From Bacteroidota bacterium (GTDB taxonomy: Bacteria > Bacteroidota > Bacteroidia > Chitinophagales > Chitinophagaceae), in the NCBI GenBank assembly GCA_023437225.1, contig JAEZGS010000013.1, positions 88,330 to 152,329 on the forward strand: a stretch of 64,000 nucleotides of DNA. The letters run 5' to 3'. Shown piece after piece: positions 24,806 through 34,422 of this stretch; positions within the stretch are counted from its first letter, which is position 1; each line of letters begins with the position of its first letter. A program made the position numbers and the translations under genes. The notes under the pieces are model-generated. The model was given only the letters and a program-made list of their open reading frames with translations, searched no databases and was not told where the DNA came from.

Positions 24806-25921
24806 ATGATGGACGAGTCCACAAACATGCCTTTCAGAAAGATCATCCACATTGATATGGATGCTTTTTACGCATCGGTTGAACAGCGCGATAATGCGGA
24901 ATTGCAAGGGAAGGCTATCGCCGTTGGTGGTTCACCGGAGGGCCGTGGTGGAGTAGTTGCTACTTGCAGTTATGAAGCACGCAAATTCGGAGTACGTTCT
25001 GCGATGCCTTCCAAAAAGGCATTACAATTATGTCCGCATATCATCTTCATCCGTCCGAGGTTCGGCGCGTATAAGCATGTATCCACACAGGTTCGTGAAA
25101 TATTTTATCGTTATACCGATCTCATTGAACCGCTCTCCCTCGACGAAGCTTATCTTGATGTCACACAGGATAAGCTGGCAATCGGCTCTGCCATCGACAT
25201 CGCGAAGGCAATCAAAAATGCTATAAAAAATAAACTGCAGTTGACGGCTTCTGCGGGTGTATCGATCAATAAGTTTTTTGCCAAGATTGCCTCGGATATG
25301 AATAAGCCCGATGGACTGACTTTCATCGGACCTTCTAAGATCCAGTCGTTCGTTGAATCACTTACTATAGAAAAGTTTTATGGTGTTGGCAAGGTAACCG
25401 CTGAAAAGATGAAACGGCTTGGCATTCATAATGGTGCGGATCTCAAGAGTGTGGGTGAGCAGTTTCTTATTCAGCACTTTGGAAAAGCAGGAAGATTTTA
25501 TTTTAAGATTGCTAATGGGATTGATGACCGCCCGGTTGAGCCGCACCAGGAGACGAAGTCGGTTGGTGCTGAGGATACCTTTGCGGAAGATCTTATCACT
25601 TTCGGGCAGATGGTTGAACAGTTGGAAAAGATCGCAGCCCTGGTACATCGCAGACTTCAATCAAAGCAACTGAAGGGAAGAACGATTACGCTTAAAATCA
25701 AGTACAGTAATTTTCGCATAAATACACGCAGTCGGTCGCTCAGCGAACCCACTGATGCTTTGCCGGTGATTATAGATACCATTACGCAGTTGCTGACCAG
25801 CGCACCGCTTGATGAATCGGTGCGTTTGCTTGGAATAACTGTATCAAACTTTGGCGAGCGCCAATCAGAATTGCCTGGTAGCAATGGCCAATTGTCTTTG
25901 TTTGATGATGCACACAACTAA
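24806..25921 (+). CDS. dinB: DNA polymerase IV (Y family)
   Basis: This roughly 371-residue translesion polymerase shows the palm motif HIDMDAFYASVEQRD and SLDEAYLDVT, the helix-hairpin-helix region VGKVTAEKMKRLGI, and the little-finger domain to the C-terminus. The last residues contain GQLSLF, a canonical beta-clamp binding motif. The start is ATG 24806 or 24809; a TTG at 24797 is also in frame. It copies past damaged bases with low fidelity. No LexA-type operator is recognisable to me. Confidence 0.94.
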   Translation: MMDESTNMPFRKIIHIDMDAFYASVEQRDNAELQGKAIAVGGSPEGRGGVVATCSYEARKFGVRSAMPSKKALQLCPHIIFIRPRFGAYKHVSTQVREIFYRYTDLIEPLSLDEAYLDVTQDKLAIGSAIDIAKAIKNAIKNKLQLTASAGVSINKFFAKIASDMNKPDGLTFIGPSKIQSFVESLTIEKFYGVGKVTAEKMKRLGIHNGADLKSVGEQFLIQHFGKAGRFYFKIANGIDDRPVEPHQETKSVGAEDTFAEDLITFGQMVEQLEKIAALVHRRLQSKQLKGRTITLKIKYSNFRINTRSRSLSEPTDALPVIIDTITQLLTSAPLDESVRLLGITVSNFGERQSELPGSNGQLSLFDDAHN

Positions 25922-25932
25922 TGCACTAACAG

Positions 25933-27006
25933 TTACCTCGTTTTTTGTCCAAGGTGTTTCATCGTTTTGACGTGAGAAGCCAAAGCCATGGACAAAGTAG
26001 GAAAGGAATGGTAAGGCAATTGAAAACGTTCACATTGTTCCCTCACTATTTTGCTCAGCGCAGGATAGTGAATATGACTTATTCGTGGGAATAGATGGTG
26101 CTCTACCTGGTAATTTAATCCCCCAACAAACCATCCGAGAATCTTGTTACGTGGAGCAAAGTTGGCAGTAGTTTTAACCTGGTGTACCGCCCATTCTGTT
26201 TCTATCATTTTGTCTTCAACTCCCGCTGATTCAAACTCAGGGCCTTCGACGGCGTGAGCCAGCTGAAAAACGTAGGCAAGTATCAGTCCTGTAATAAGAT
26301 TGATTATAAAATAACCGATCAACCAGTTTACAAAGCCCACGATCATTATCGGAAGAACGATATAAAAAAACACATAAAGCACTTTGCTGATCCAGAATGT
26401 AATGTGATCAGCCCGCTTCATTGGTTGCAGCGAGGTGTTATTTATTCTTCCGCAAAAGTATTTGCGGTAATCTCCATATAAGGCCCACATGAACATAGTC
26501 ATCCCATAAGCTATCGGCAAATAAATATGCTGATACTTATGAATGGCCATATGCGGTTGTGTAGGGCTCTGACGTAGCAGTTTTGTTTGGGCGATATCAT
26601 CATCGAGTCCCTCAATATTGGTATACGTATGATGAAGAATGTTATGCTTTTGCTTCCAGAAAAAAGCATTGCCACCAAGTGCATTCATCGTTAGTCCAAG
26701 TGTTTCATTCACCCAGCGTTTGGATGAGTAGGCACCATGACAGGCATCGTGCATTACGTTGAAACCAATTGCCGGTATGGTAAGTCCCATTGAAACACAA
26801 AGCACTAAAGCTACCCAGGCCGGCAAAGTAAAAACTAACAGGCTGATGTAGATGATCACTGCGAGCGGCACAAGTACCAGTGTCTTGTGAAACAATCGCC
26901 AGTTCCCGGTTTTGCGGATCTGGTTGGTTCTGAAATAATCGTTTACGGCTTCTTTCAGCGATTGATAAAAAGCCTGGTGCTTGTTGTTGAAAGTTAATTT
27001 ACGCAT
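25933..27006 (-). CDS. Acyl-lipid/acyl-CoA fatty acid desaturase
   Basis: This 357-residue membrane protein carries the three His boxes of the di-iron desaturases: HDACHG near residue 87, HNILHH near 122, and QVEHH near 306. Four to five hydrophobic helices lie between them. It introduces double bonds into fatty acyl chains and so adjusts membrane fluidity. The gene starts 29 bases after the cold-shock-domain gene, suggesting a shared transcript. ATG at 27018 is an alternative start four codons upstream. Confidence 0.9.
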   Translation of the reverse strand: MRKLTFNNKHQAFYQSLKEAVNDYFRTNQIRKTGNWRLFHKTLVLVPLAVIIYISLLVFTLPAWVALVLCVSMGLTIPAIGFNVMHDACHGAYSSKRWVNETLGLTMNALGGNAFFWKQKHNILHHTYTNIEGLDDDIAQTKLLRQSPTQPHMAIHKYQHIYLPIAYGMTMFMWALYGDYRKYFCGRINNTSLQPMKRADHITFWISKVLYVFFYIVLPIMIVGFVNWLIGYFIINLITGLILAYVFQLAHAVEGPEFESAGVEDKMIETEWAVHQVKTTANFAPRNKILGWFVGGLNYQVEHHLFPRISHIHYPALSKIVREQCERFQLPYHSFPTLSMALASHVKTMKHLGQKTR

Positions 27007-27035
27007 CACTATTGTCATTTACATCACTGTTGTCA

Positions 27036-27488
27036 CTATGCCTTCCGGACATTTACTGCATTCAAACCTCGAGGTCCCTGTGTGGTCTCGAACTGAACCT
27101 TGTCATTTTCGGATATCGGTTGTAGTAATTCACTCATATGAACAAAAACACGTTCACCGGAAATTGCATCGGTAATGAAACCAAATCCTTTCGATTTGTC
27201 GAAATAGCTAACAGTGCCGTTACGTACTGTTTCTTCTTCTTCACCCGGCTCGTATTTCGGAACACTGATCTGCATGTCTTCAGCTCTCACTTCCTTTCTC
27301 AATGAAGGATCTGGAGGAGTGTTACTGATATTTCCGTTCTCATCAATGTAAGCAATCATATCATCAAGCGTTTTTCCTTTACCACCTGCTGCTTTTCTTT
27401 GTTCCATTTTTTCGCGCTTTTCCTGGCGCTGTTTGATTTTCTGTTTTTCTTTTTCGCGCTTATTGTATGATTCTTTTGATCTTGCCAT
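27036..27488 (-). CDS. Cold-shock-domain protein with charged N-terminus
   Basis: The 150-residue protein has a basic, Glu-Lys-Arg-rich helical N-terminus (about 1-40), a linker, and a C-terminal cold-shock domain (about 88-150) with RNP1 KGFGFITD and RNP2 VFVHMSEL. Such proteins bind single-stranded RNA and help translation in the cold. It sits between the RRM gene and the desaturase gene. Confidence 0.92.
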   Translation of the reverse strand: MARSKESYNKREKEKQKIKQRQEKREKMEQRKAAGGKGKTLDDMIAYIDENGNISNTPPDPSLRKEVRAEDMQISVPKYEPGEEEETVRNGTVSYFDKSKGFGFITDAISGERVFVHMSELLQPISENDKVQFETTQGPRGLNAVNVRKA

Positions 27489-27545
27489 ATTTAAAATTGT
27501 TTTTGGTCGATATACACTTCACATTGCGACCGTCATATGAATGAA

Positions 27546-27579
27546 TAAAAAAGGGGGCGCCCATAACAGAACGTCCCCT
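27546..27579 (-). terminator. Rho-independent terminator after the RRM gene
   Basis: GGGGGCG (27554-27560) pairs with CGTCCCC (27573-27579) with one G-T pair. Read on the minus strand it is followed by TTTTTT. It ends the RRM gene transcript 17 bases after the stop, before the cold-shock gene. Confidence 0.78.
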
Positions 27580-27596
27580 TTTCTGAATGTCTGCGA

Positions 27597-27905
27597 TTAC
27601 CAACGTGGTTTTTTATAACTGTTGTTGTTTTTAAAGGGACTGTCAGAGCGAGGTCCGCGTTCTTCACGGGGCCTTGCTTCGTTTACGCTTATCGTGCGAC
27701 CGTCATGCTGTTTTGCGTTCAGGGCAGCGATAGCTTCGTTTGCTGCATTGTCATCACTCATCTCAACGAAACCGAATCCGCGAGACTGGCCCGTAATCCT
27801 ATCGGTGATAACTTTCGCCGAAGTCACTTCGCCGAATGGAGCAAACATGTTATTTAAGTCTTCGTCTTTTACCGAGAAGCCCAAATTTGAAACATAAAGA
27901 TTCAT
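27597..27905 (-). CDS. RRM RNA-binding protein
   Basis: This 102-residue protein is a single RNA-recognition motif: RNP2 LYVSNLGF near residue 3 and RNP1 RGFGFVEM near 43. A short Arg-Pro-Ser-rich tail follows (PREERGPRSD, then NNSYKKPRW). Small RRM proteins of this kind are common in Bacteroidota and cyanobacteria and are often cold-induced. The upstream in-frame ATG at 27947 would add 14 hydrophobic residues and is less likely. Confidence 0.92.
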   Translation of the reverse strand: MNLYVSNLGFSVKDEDLNNMFAPFGEVTSAKVITDRITGQSRGFGFVEMSDDNAANEAIAALNAKQHDGRTISVNEARPREERGPRSDSPFKNNNSYKKPRW

Positions 27906-28097
27906 ACAAATAATTTTATAACTAAAATTTATCTGAGAAGGCAACAAGTAAGAGACTAACTAAGATGCTTAAAGGCAGTATAATTAATGACCAACTGGCG
28001 CGAAGCTCAAATTGTCTTCAATGAAGGTACGCTTTATTTGCCGATCAGCGGCATATATTTGGCCCGTGACACGCCGGATACAATACTCTCCTTCAAA

Positions 28098-28997
28098 TCA
28101 CGGAGCAACAAGGAACTCGAGTAATCCTGCTTTAATATCAACACATATCTCTTTACCGGCAGCCAACCTGATAGTTTTATCGTCAACATGTGCGTCACTA
28201 CCGTCCCAACGAATTTTGATTGATTTTGCTCTTACAGTCCTGAACTGAACAGCTCCATTTTCAACGCTTTCACGCGAATCGATGAACTTCAAAAACTTAT
28301 CCCTTTCGTCTTCTCTTACCACCACTACATCAAAATAACCGTCTCCCGGATCTGCATCTGGCGCAAGAAAAAGGTTGGGACCAATCGATTTGATATTCAT
28401 GATCTCAACCAACAGGAATTTGCCGGAAGCGTCCTTCCCGTCAATTTCAAGCGAGCATGGGCTCGCGGCATAATCGCGCGTTAGCTGCTGTAAAACACTG
28501 CGGGCCGCGGTAATTTTTTTCTCTGGTGTATTGAGTTCTTCATTGCGCGAACTTTCCATTTCCCGCATCAGCGCCGGAAATAAGCCGTAGCCAAAGCTTT
28601 CAAGGAAGAAAGGTTCCTGTTTGATTTCATGGATACGACCTACATCATATTTTTTGATGTTGACATTGTTCCAGGAGTTTATAATTGTTTCCGTTTCGCC
28701 GGTGATGCCGAGTGTCTTTGCAATGTTGTTGGCGGTTCCTAAAGGTAACAGGGCGATGGGATAGGTCTTGTCCAATACTTTCCGGTCAAGGAGTTCACTG
28801 GTGATCCTTCTGACCGTTCCATCCCCGCCGCCGACAACCAGGAAATCAAGATCCTTATCGAGGTTTTTCCAGAAGAGCGACTTTGTAGATGAGTATCTAC
28901 ACTCATGACCAGCTTTCTCGATCAGAGAAGTAAGGTCATCCCTTTCGTGATCGTCTGGGCCAGCGCCCGGGTTATGCAAAAGCTTTACGATAGCCAT
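28098..28997 (-). CDS. Diacylglycerol/lipid kinase family protein
   Basis: This 299-residue protein has the DAGK catalytic domain: the N-terminal KLLHNPGAG, nucleotide motif VVGGGDGTVRRI near residue 55, and LPLGTANNIAKTLGI near 83. It is of the YegS type, without membrane helices, and probably phosphorylates a diacylglycerol- or sphingoid-like lipid. Sphingolipids are common in this phylum, but the substrate cannot be read here. It is divergent from surE across 64 bases. Confidence 0.9.
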   Translation of the reverse strand: MAIVKLLHNPGAGPDDHERDDLTSLIEKAGHECRYSSTKSLFWKNLDKDLDFLVVGGGDGTVRRITSELLDRKVLDKTYPIALLPLGTANNIAKTLGITGETETIINSWNNVNIKKYDVGRIHEIKQEPFFLESFGYGLFPALMREMESSRNEELNTPEKKITAARSVLQQLTRDYAASPCSLEIDGKDASGKFLLVEIMNIKSIGPNLFLAPDADPGDGYFDVVVVREDERDKFLKFIDSRESVENGAVQFRTVRAKSIKIRWDGSDAHVDDKTIRLAAGKEICVDIKAGLLEFLVAP

Positions 28998-29061
28998 ACT
29001 TATGGATAGTTATAAAACTGTACCACAATGGTGTGGCATGAAAATGTTGCGATTTGGAGGC

Positions 29062-29799
29062 ATGAAGATACTTATAGCAAACGATGACGGGATTTACAGT
29101 CCTGGTATTGCAGCGCTGGCAAAGTCTGCAATGAAATTCGGTGAAGTAATAGTTGTTGCTCCGGATGTAGAACAGTCTTCAATGGGGCATGCAGTTACAC
29201 ACTCTAAACCACTGGCGATCAAGAATTCGCCTGTAAAGTTTCCGGAAGGGGTTGAGGCATTCCGCGTGAATGGAACCCCCGGCGATTGTGTAGCTATTGG
29301 TACCCATATCAACGCAAATATAGATGTGGTGCTTTCGGGAATTAATATGGGGCCCAATCTCGGTAATGGGATGTGGCATTCAGGTACTCTTGCTGCTGCG
29401 AAGCAGGGTGTGCTCCTTGGCTTCAAAGGCATTGCCTATAGTACCACGGTCGGCAAATCCGAACCAGATTTTGAAAAGCTGGCGCCCTTCGTTGAAAGAA
29501 CGCTCGAATTGTTATTAAAATTTGACGATAAAGGCTTGTACAATGTGAACATTCCGGAAAATCCAACCGATGTAAAATGGACGCGACAGTCCGTTCGCTT
29601 TTACGACGGTATTGTGAAACCCGGTACTGATCCCTTCGGAAGAAAACATTACTGGTTTAATGTAAAGCCTGTTGAGGCGGCAGAAGAAGGCTCCGACCGC
29701 TGGGCGTTTGAAAATAACTATGTTTCCATCACTCCACTAAGGCTTGATCTAACGGATGAAAATCGGTTGAAAGAAATGCAACAAAAACAGCCGATTTAA
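29062..29799 (+). CDS. surE: 5'/3'-nucleotidase SurE
   Basis: This 245-residue metal-dependent phosphatase hydrolyses nucleoside monophosphates and acts in stationary-phase stress. The metal site NDDGIYSPGI near residues 7-16 and the loop SGINMGPNLGNGMWHSGTLAAA near 90-112 are diagnostic. I chose ATG 29062, which places ILIANDDG at the usual distance; ATGs at 29038 and 29044 would add an unconserved leader. Confidence 0.95.
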   Translation: MKILIANDDGIYSPGIAALAKSAMKFGEVIVVAPDVEQSSMGHAVTHSKPLAIKNSPVKFPEGVEAFRVNGTPGDCVAIGTHINANIDVVLSGINMGPNLGNGMWHSGTLAAAKQGVLLGFKGIAYSTTVGKSEPDFEKLAPFVERTLELLLKFDDKGLYNVNIPENPTDVKWTRQSVRFYDGIVKPGTDPFGRKHYWFNVKPVEAAEEGSDRWAFENNYVSITPLRLDLTDENRLKEMQQKQPI

Positions 29800-29824
29800 T
29801 ATCATTCTGTATGGAAGCTTCACT

Positions 29825-32282
29825 TTAAAACTCCACTATAAATCCAATTGAAGGCGTAACTGATGCATCACTGTTAACGATTCTCACAGGGAGTGCATTG
29901 CTTCCATCGGGCCTTATTGGTTGTCCATCGGTTGTTGCAAATCCTGAATTGTCAGCATTGCGTTTAAAAGTGTAACTGTCCGGCTCTGAGCTTTTTGCTA
30001 AATACCAGTTGGTAATGTCAATGAACACATCGATTGTGGTGCGACGAAAATTCCATCGCTTATCGATGCGGAGATCACCTGAATGAAAACTTCTCAATCG
30101 CAGCGTATTCAATCTTGAATAATCTAAGATTCCGCGACCTCGCGATAAATAATTCAATTGCGATGCAGTTTCATCAAAAGGCGTATAAGGTGCACCGCCC
30201 TGGAATCTAAACTTGAGACCGATCTCCCAATTGCGGGGAAGTTTATAGCCCATGGTGGCTACTCAATAGATGTCGATTGTCCCAACTGCTTGGGATGTAT
30301 GTACGATCCAGTCCGCTGTATTCAGAGCGATAGTAAGTATAAGAGAGTATGCCGAAAAAACGCTCGCTTAATTTTTGTTGCGCGAAGAATTCGATTCCAT
30401 AGGCGCGACCTTTGCCGCTTGTGATCACGCCTTCATTGCCAAGTACATCAAAGTCGGAACCGAGGTTGGATAATGATATGCCATTGCGAACAGATATGGG
30501 AACATTGTCATAATTTTTATAAAACGCTTCTGCGGTAAATCGTAACGCATTATTGGGTAAAAATTCAATTCCTGCTACATAATGATCACCGCGCAGGTAG
30601 CGACTGCCTTTGTTCACCAGCACTCCATTGTTGTCTGCAAAACCAAGGATCGTATAAGGCGGCAGTTTGAAATAGCGCCCAACAGATGCATTCAAGGTCC
30701 ACCGCTCAGCCAGGACAAAACTCACACCGATCCTTGGAGAAAGTGTTTCCAGGGGATCCTCACCATCCGTAGTAAATGTATTGACATCACTTCTTACACC
30801 GGCACTGATTCCCAGTCGGCCATCGATGAAACGGCGACTTACCTGGGCAAATGCTCCAAATCTCCAAAAATTATCCAGCGGGCTTTTAAAGTTGATTGTT
30901 TGTTCGGGCTGAATAACATCTCCATTATCGTTTCGTAATTCTCTTCTGACTACACTAAATGTGTTGTTCGAATAATCAGCGAGTTGGGCCGATGCACCGT
31001 ATGCCCACTTCCATCCGTTGCGATATTTATTTACATCGATGCGAAATTTGTTTTCCGTTTCCTGCGACCCGTACGACAATGTTTTTTCGTCGGGAGCTTT
31101 CGTTTCATTGTCCTCGTATTGTTGTATGTCGTTATCGAAAGTGTTACGGGAAACTGCAACATTAACGAAACCATCTTTGATCAATCGTTTCAATGTAATG
31201 CCCGCTGTATAATTCCATTGATTGATGAATGGATTTGAATTCAGCACATACAATTTTTCCGGAGTTGCATCCTTTAGTTTCGCGAAACTAAATTCATCGA
31301 TGGCACCGAGACCGATAAATGAAATTGTTGTTTTGTCGTTGAGCTGATGAGTAATCTTCGTTTGAAAGTCCCAGTAGTTCGGACGTATCGGCAAATCGAT
31401 CACAGAAAAAAGAAATTGCAGGTACGACCGACGCGCTGATGCAAGGAACGTGGTCTTCTTGTTTTTTGATAAGGGGCCCTCTAAAGTGGCGGAAAGATCT
31501 GTGGCACTTAGCCGAAAGTTGCCCTGCACCCGGTTGGGGTTGCCAGTGCGCTGTCGAAACTGGAAAACCGAACTCAATGCATTGTCATAACGGGCTTCGA
31601 AAGCAGATGAACTTAGCTTGACGTCTTCGATGAAGGAGACGTTTAAAATTCCCTGGGGACCACCGGAACTTCCCTGCGTTTGAAAGTGATTGATAACCGG
31701 AATCTCGATTCCATCGAGGTAAAATACGTTTTCATTTGGAGCGCCTCCGCGAATGATAATGTCGTTACGAAATCCTCCGCCCCCAACTCCGCCACCTACA
31801 CCCGGTAGTGCCTGTATCACTTTGCTGATGTCAAAATTGCCTCCGGGGTTACTCCTGATTTCTTCGGTAGTTAGTCGCTGCACGCTTAAGGGCGATTCAA
31901 TGGTAGCCGCCGCTGCAATACGGCGGGTTGACCGTACCACAACTTCCGTCAACGATTCGGCCAGGGGCTCGAGTTCTACGTTCAGGTTCGTTTCGTTACC
32001 CGCACTTAGCACAATGTTGTAAAACGACTCTGTTTTATATCCAACGCCGCTGAAAACAATGTTATAGCTTTTTATATCGAGATCAGTAAAACGAAACACA
32101 CCGGCCGTATCAGTTGTGGTTCCACGTGTTGTGCCTTCGAGGGCAACGCTGATGCCATTGAGAGGAACCTGGGTAGCACGGTCTACTACTTTGCCGGACA
32201 ACCGGCCGTTCTGTGAAAATGCTGTTGATGTAATTATTAATGCTGCAATCAATTGAATGGAAAAGCGGAATAAATTGATCAT
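29825..32282 (-). pseudogene. TonB-dependent receptor, frameshifted
   Basis: From the signal peptide (MINLFRFSIQLIAALIITSTAFSQ, start 32282) the frame runs through a carboxypeptidase-regulatory-like domain (about 25-110), a plug domain with SLPGVGG-like and DIIIRGGAPNENVFYLDGI motifs (about 130-240) and most of the beta barrel. It then reaches a premature stop at 30243. The rest, beginning MGYKLPRNWEIG and ending IGFIVEF, lies one frame over. Removing a single base near 30255-30265 joins SWDNRHLLS to TMGYKLPRNW and gives 818 residues, a normal length with the terminal aromatic of outer-membrane barrels. So a one-base insertion has broken the gene, unless it is a sequencing error. The substrate is unknown and no SusD partner is present. 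Confidence 0.9.
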
Positions 32283-32332
32283 GTCGGGCGATGGTTTCAG
32301 TGAGTTGCGATACATAAGATACGCTCGGTGCA

Positions 32333-33043
32333 TTATGCAAGGTTCGTTCCTCCGTCCTGTACCTGAAGTTGTGTCGTAAGCTCTGTAAGATTCTTACAAA
32401 CGAAGTTGGGATGAGGAGTTAACGGATAGGGAACTTGTCGCTCCTGTTGCAGATAAGCGGTCTGCATTCCCGCATTGCAGGCACCCGCTATATCCCAGCC
32501 ATGGGATGATACCAAAAGCGATTCGGTTGCCGTTACATCAAGTTCTTTCATCGCCCACCTATAAACTTCGGTGCAGGGCTTATATTTTTTTACATGTTCT
32601 GCGCTAAGAACTTTTTCAAAGTACGATACGAGCCCTGTACGTTCCATTCTATTCATTACGATATCCTGGGGCGCATTGGTCAACGCCACAATACGAAAGC
32701 CTGCATCGTTGAGACGCGACAATCCCTCCGGCGCGTTTTCGTTTACTGGCAAATGGTGAAGAAGTTCAAGTGTGTCTTCGATCTTTTCATGATCAACTCT
32801 GCGAGAAAAAAGCGTCATGCTCATTTCCAATGTGGCGCGGGCAATGGAGATGAAATTGTTGAATTGTGAAGTGCAGTTTTCAACAAAACAATACTGCATA
32901 AATAATTCGAACCATAGGTTAAAGCCGCGCTTGCTGTCGAGTAAACCATTAACGCGTCTCTCCATATCGGCCATATCAAGAAGTGTCTGATAGACATCAA
33001 TGAAAATGACTTTAGGCCGAGGTATAGTTGTTTCCTTCTCCAT
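32333..33043 (-). CDS. HAD-family hydrolase (haloacid dehalogenase type II-like)
   Basis: This 236-residue cytoplasmic protein has the HAD nucleophile motif FIDVYQTLLDM near residue 15, matching the VFDVYGTLFDV of L-2-haloacid dehalogenases; the Thr/Ser motif ALTNAPQD near 120; Lys in AEHVKKYKPC near 147; and the C-terminal motif VSSHGWDIAGACNAGMQTAY. Whether it dehalogenates or acts as a phosphatase cannot be told. A TATCTTTG box lies 20 bases upstream of the chosen ATG at 33043. Confidence 0.88.
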   Translation of the reverse strand: MEKETTIPRPKVIFIDVYQTLLDMADMERRVNGLLDSKRGFNLWFELFMQYCFVENCTSQFNNFISIARATLEMSMTLFSRRVDHEKIEDTLELLHHLPVNENAPEGLSRLNDAGFRIVALTNAPQDIVMNRMERTGLVSYFEKVLSAEHVKKYKPCTEVYRWAMKELDVTATESLLVSSHGWDIAGACNAGMQTAYLQQERQVPYPLTPHPNFVCKNLTELTTQLQVQDGGTNLA

Positions 33044-33062
33044 GCGCAAGACCAAGTTTGTT

Positions 33063-33070
33063 CAAAGATA
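33063..33070 (-). promoter_or_regulatory. Bacteroidota -7 box before HAD gene
   Basis: On the minus strand this reads TATCTTTG, matching TAnnTTTG, 20 bases before the start codon. A TTG lies 23 bases further upstream (33094-33096), slightly longer than the usual spacing. Confidence 0.5.
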
Positions 33071-33118
33071 ACTTACTGCAGGCGGGAAGAACAATTCAAT
33101 TCATCATACGACTTGGCG

Positions 33119-33154
33119 CAAAAAAAAATGGAGCCAGGATAGAAATCCAGCTCC
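33119..33154 (-). terminator. Terminator for the glucose dehydrogenase operon
   Basis: GGAGC (33130-33134) pairs with GCTCC (33150-33154), extended by an inner AGGAT/ATCC match. Read on the minus strand it is followed by ATTTTTTTT. It lies about 150 bases after the stop of the dehydrogenase gene. The 261-base space 33044-33304 otherwise shows only the HAD promoter. Confidence 0.75.
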
Positions 33155-33304
33155 GTTTTAAAATCCAATATCCTATGAAAAACCGTGAACATAATGGCGA
33201 ATTGCGTGCCAATACAGTTTTACGCTTAGATTGAACATGACAGAGTCGAATTTGCTCCCGTGATGGGAAAAATCGATTTCATTTCCGGAAAGATTCTATG
33301 GCGT

Positions 33305-34408
33305 TCATGTCCAGTCGACCACCACCTTTATTTCATTTACCGAATGATGATGCAATGCGGTTTCAAAATCTTTATAAGGGATTCTTTCGGTGATAACCTG
33401 TTGCATGGCAGCGGGCCATTTTGCATAAGCTGCTTTCAAGTCATCTACAGCCATTTGATAATGTTCCAAACTCGCATTTACACTTCCTATGATCATTTGA
33501 TTTTTCAATACCAGTTGTTGCATAAGGCTCCCAGCAAGGATGGTCATAGGGCGTTCGCCGCCAGGAATTCCTGTTGCCACAAACACGCCATTGATCGCCA
33601 AAGTGTCAATTAACTCTATTTGCAATTTTGCAATTCCCGTCGCTTCGAATACAAAGTCCGCATGTCCGCATACTTCATCAATATCAGTTACCTCTACAAC
33701 GCGCCCATCAATATAAGTCCCCCCAATTTGTTTCAGGATTTGTGGTCGCAGGGTCGTTTCATCCACTACATCCATTCCTATTACTTCGGCGCCTCTTAAT
33801 CTTAACGCGAAAGCAGCCATTAAGCCAATAGCTCCAATGCCGGCAATTAATGCTCTCTTACCCTTTAACCAGTTTTCTGTCCTGTCAAAATCTTTCAACC
33901 TTGCAGACTGAACGATCATCGCTTCATCAATGGCTTTTGCGGCAACAGACATGGGTTCTGTCAGTACGCCAATATCTTTTATTTCCTCAGGTACCTTCAC
34001 AAGATATTTTTCTTTATCGACCACGAACTGCGATTGAAAACCGTCTGCACCTTTGATCCCACGTTCTGTGTAGTCACCAGTATAGCACATGTCACTACGA
34101 TCATTATTGCAGGCTTTGCATTTGCCGCAACCTCTTCTTACAGTGAAAACCGCATGATCTCCCACTTTCACGGACTTCACTTCCGCGCCCACATCTATCA
34201 CTTCTCCAAACATTTCATGTCCGATGATCAACTCCGATTTTCCAACCGGTGCATCGGCTCTTCCTCCCTCAGCCTGCTCCCTGTCGGTACCACAAATTCC
34301 AACTTCTTTCATCTTGATCTTTACCTCATCGGGCTGTGATATCATTGGTTCAGACACATCCGTCAATTTGATATTTGTCGTTCCGGGAACCAGGGAAATT
34401 GCTTTCAT
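33305..34408 (-). CDS. Zinc-dependent glucose 1-dehydrogenase
   Basis: This 367-residue medium-chain dehydrogenase has the catalytic zinc ligands Cys39 (ICGTD) and His64-Glu65 (GHEMFGEV) and a structural zinc lobe with Cys94, Cys97, Cys100 and Cys108. The Rossmann motif is AGIGAIGLMAAFAL. The acidic loop GGRADAPVGKSELIIGHE matches the archaeal-type glucose dehydrogenases that oxidise glucose to gluconolactone with NAD(P). It lies 14 bases after the GH15 gene, so one transcript would make glucose and then oxidise it. Confidence 0.88.
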   Translation of the reverse strand: MKAISLVPGTTNIKLTDVSEPMISQPDEVKIKMKEVGICGTDREQAEGGRADAPVGKSELIIGHEMFGEVIDVGAEVKSVKVGDHAVFTVRRGCGKCKACNNDRSDMCYTGDYTERGIKGADGFQSQFVVDKEKYLVKVPEEIKDIGVLTEPMSVAAKAIDEAMIVQSARLKDFDRTENWLKGKRALIAGIGAIGLMAAFALRLRGAEVIGMDVVDETTLRPQILKQIGGTYIDGRVVEVTDIDEVCGHADFVFEATGIAKLQIELIDTLAINGVFVATGIPGGERPMTILAGSLMQQLVLKNQMIIGSVNASLEHYQMAVDDLKAAYAKWPAAMQQVITERIPYKDFETALHHHSVNEIKVVVDWT

Positions 34409-34422
34409 ACAAAAGGTATTTT

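Noticed and set aside
30243..30270. Programmed ribosomal frameshift in the TonB receptor
   Set aside because: No slippery heptamer or following structure is seen, and such a mechanism is not known for these receptors; a simple insertion explains it.
33175..33234. 19-codon plus-strand reading frame (MKNREHNGELRANTVLRLD)
   Set aside because: Too short, no conserved features, and it sits in the region between the operon terminator and the dehydrogenase stop.
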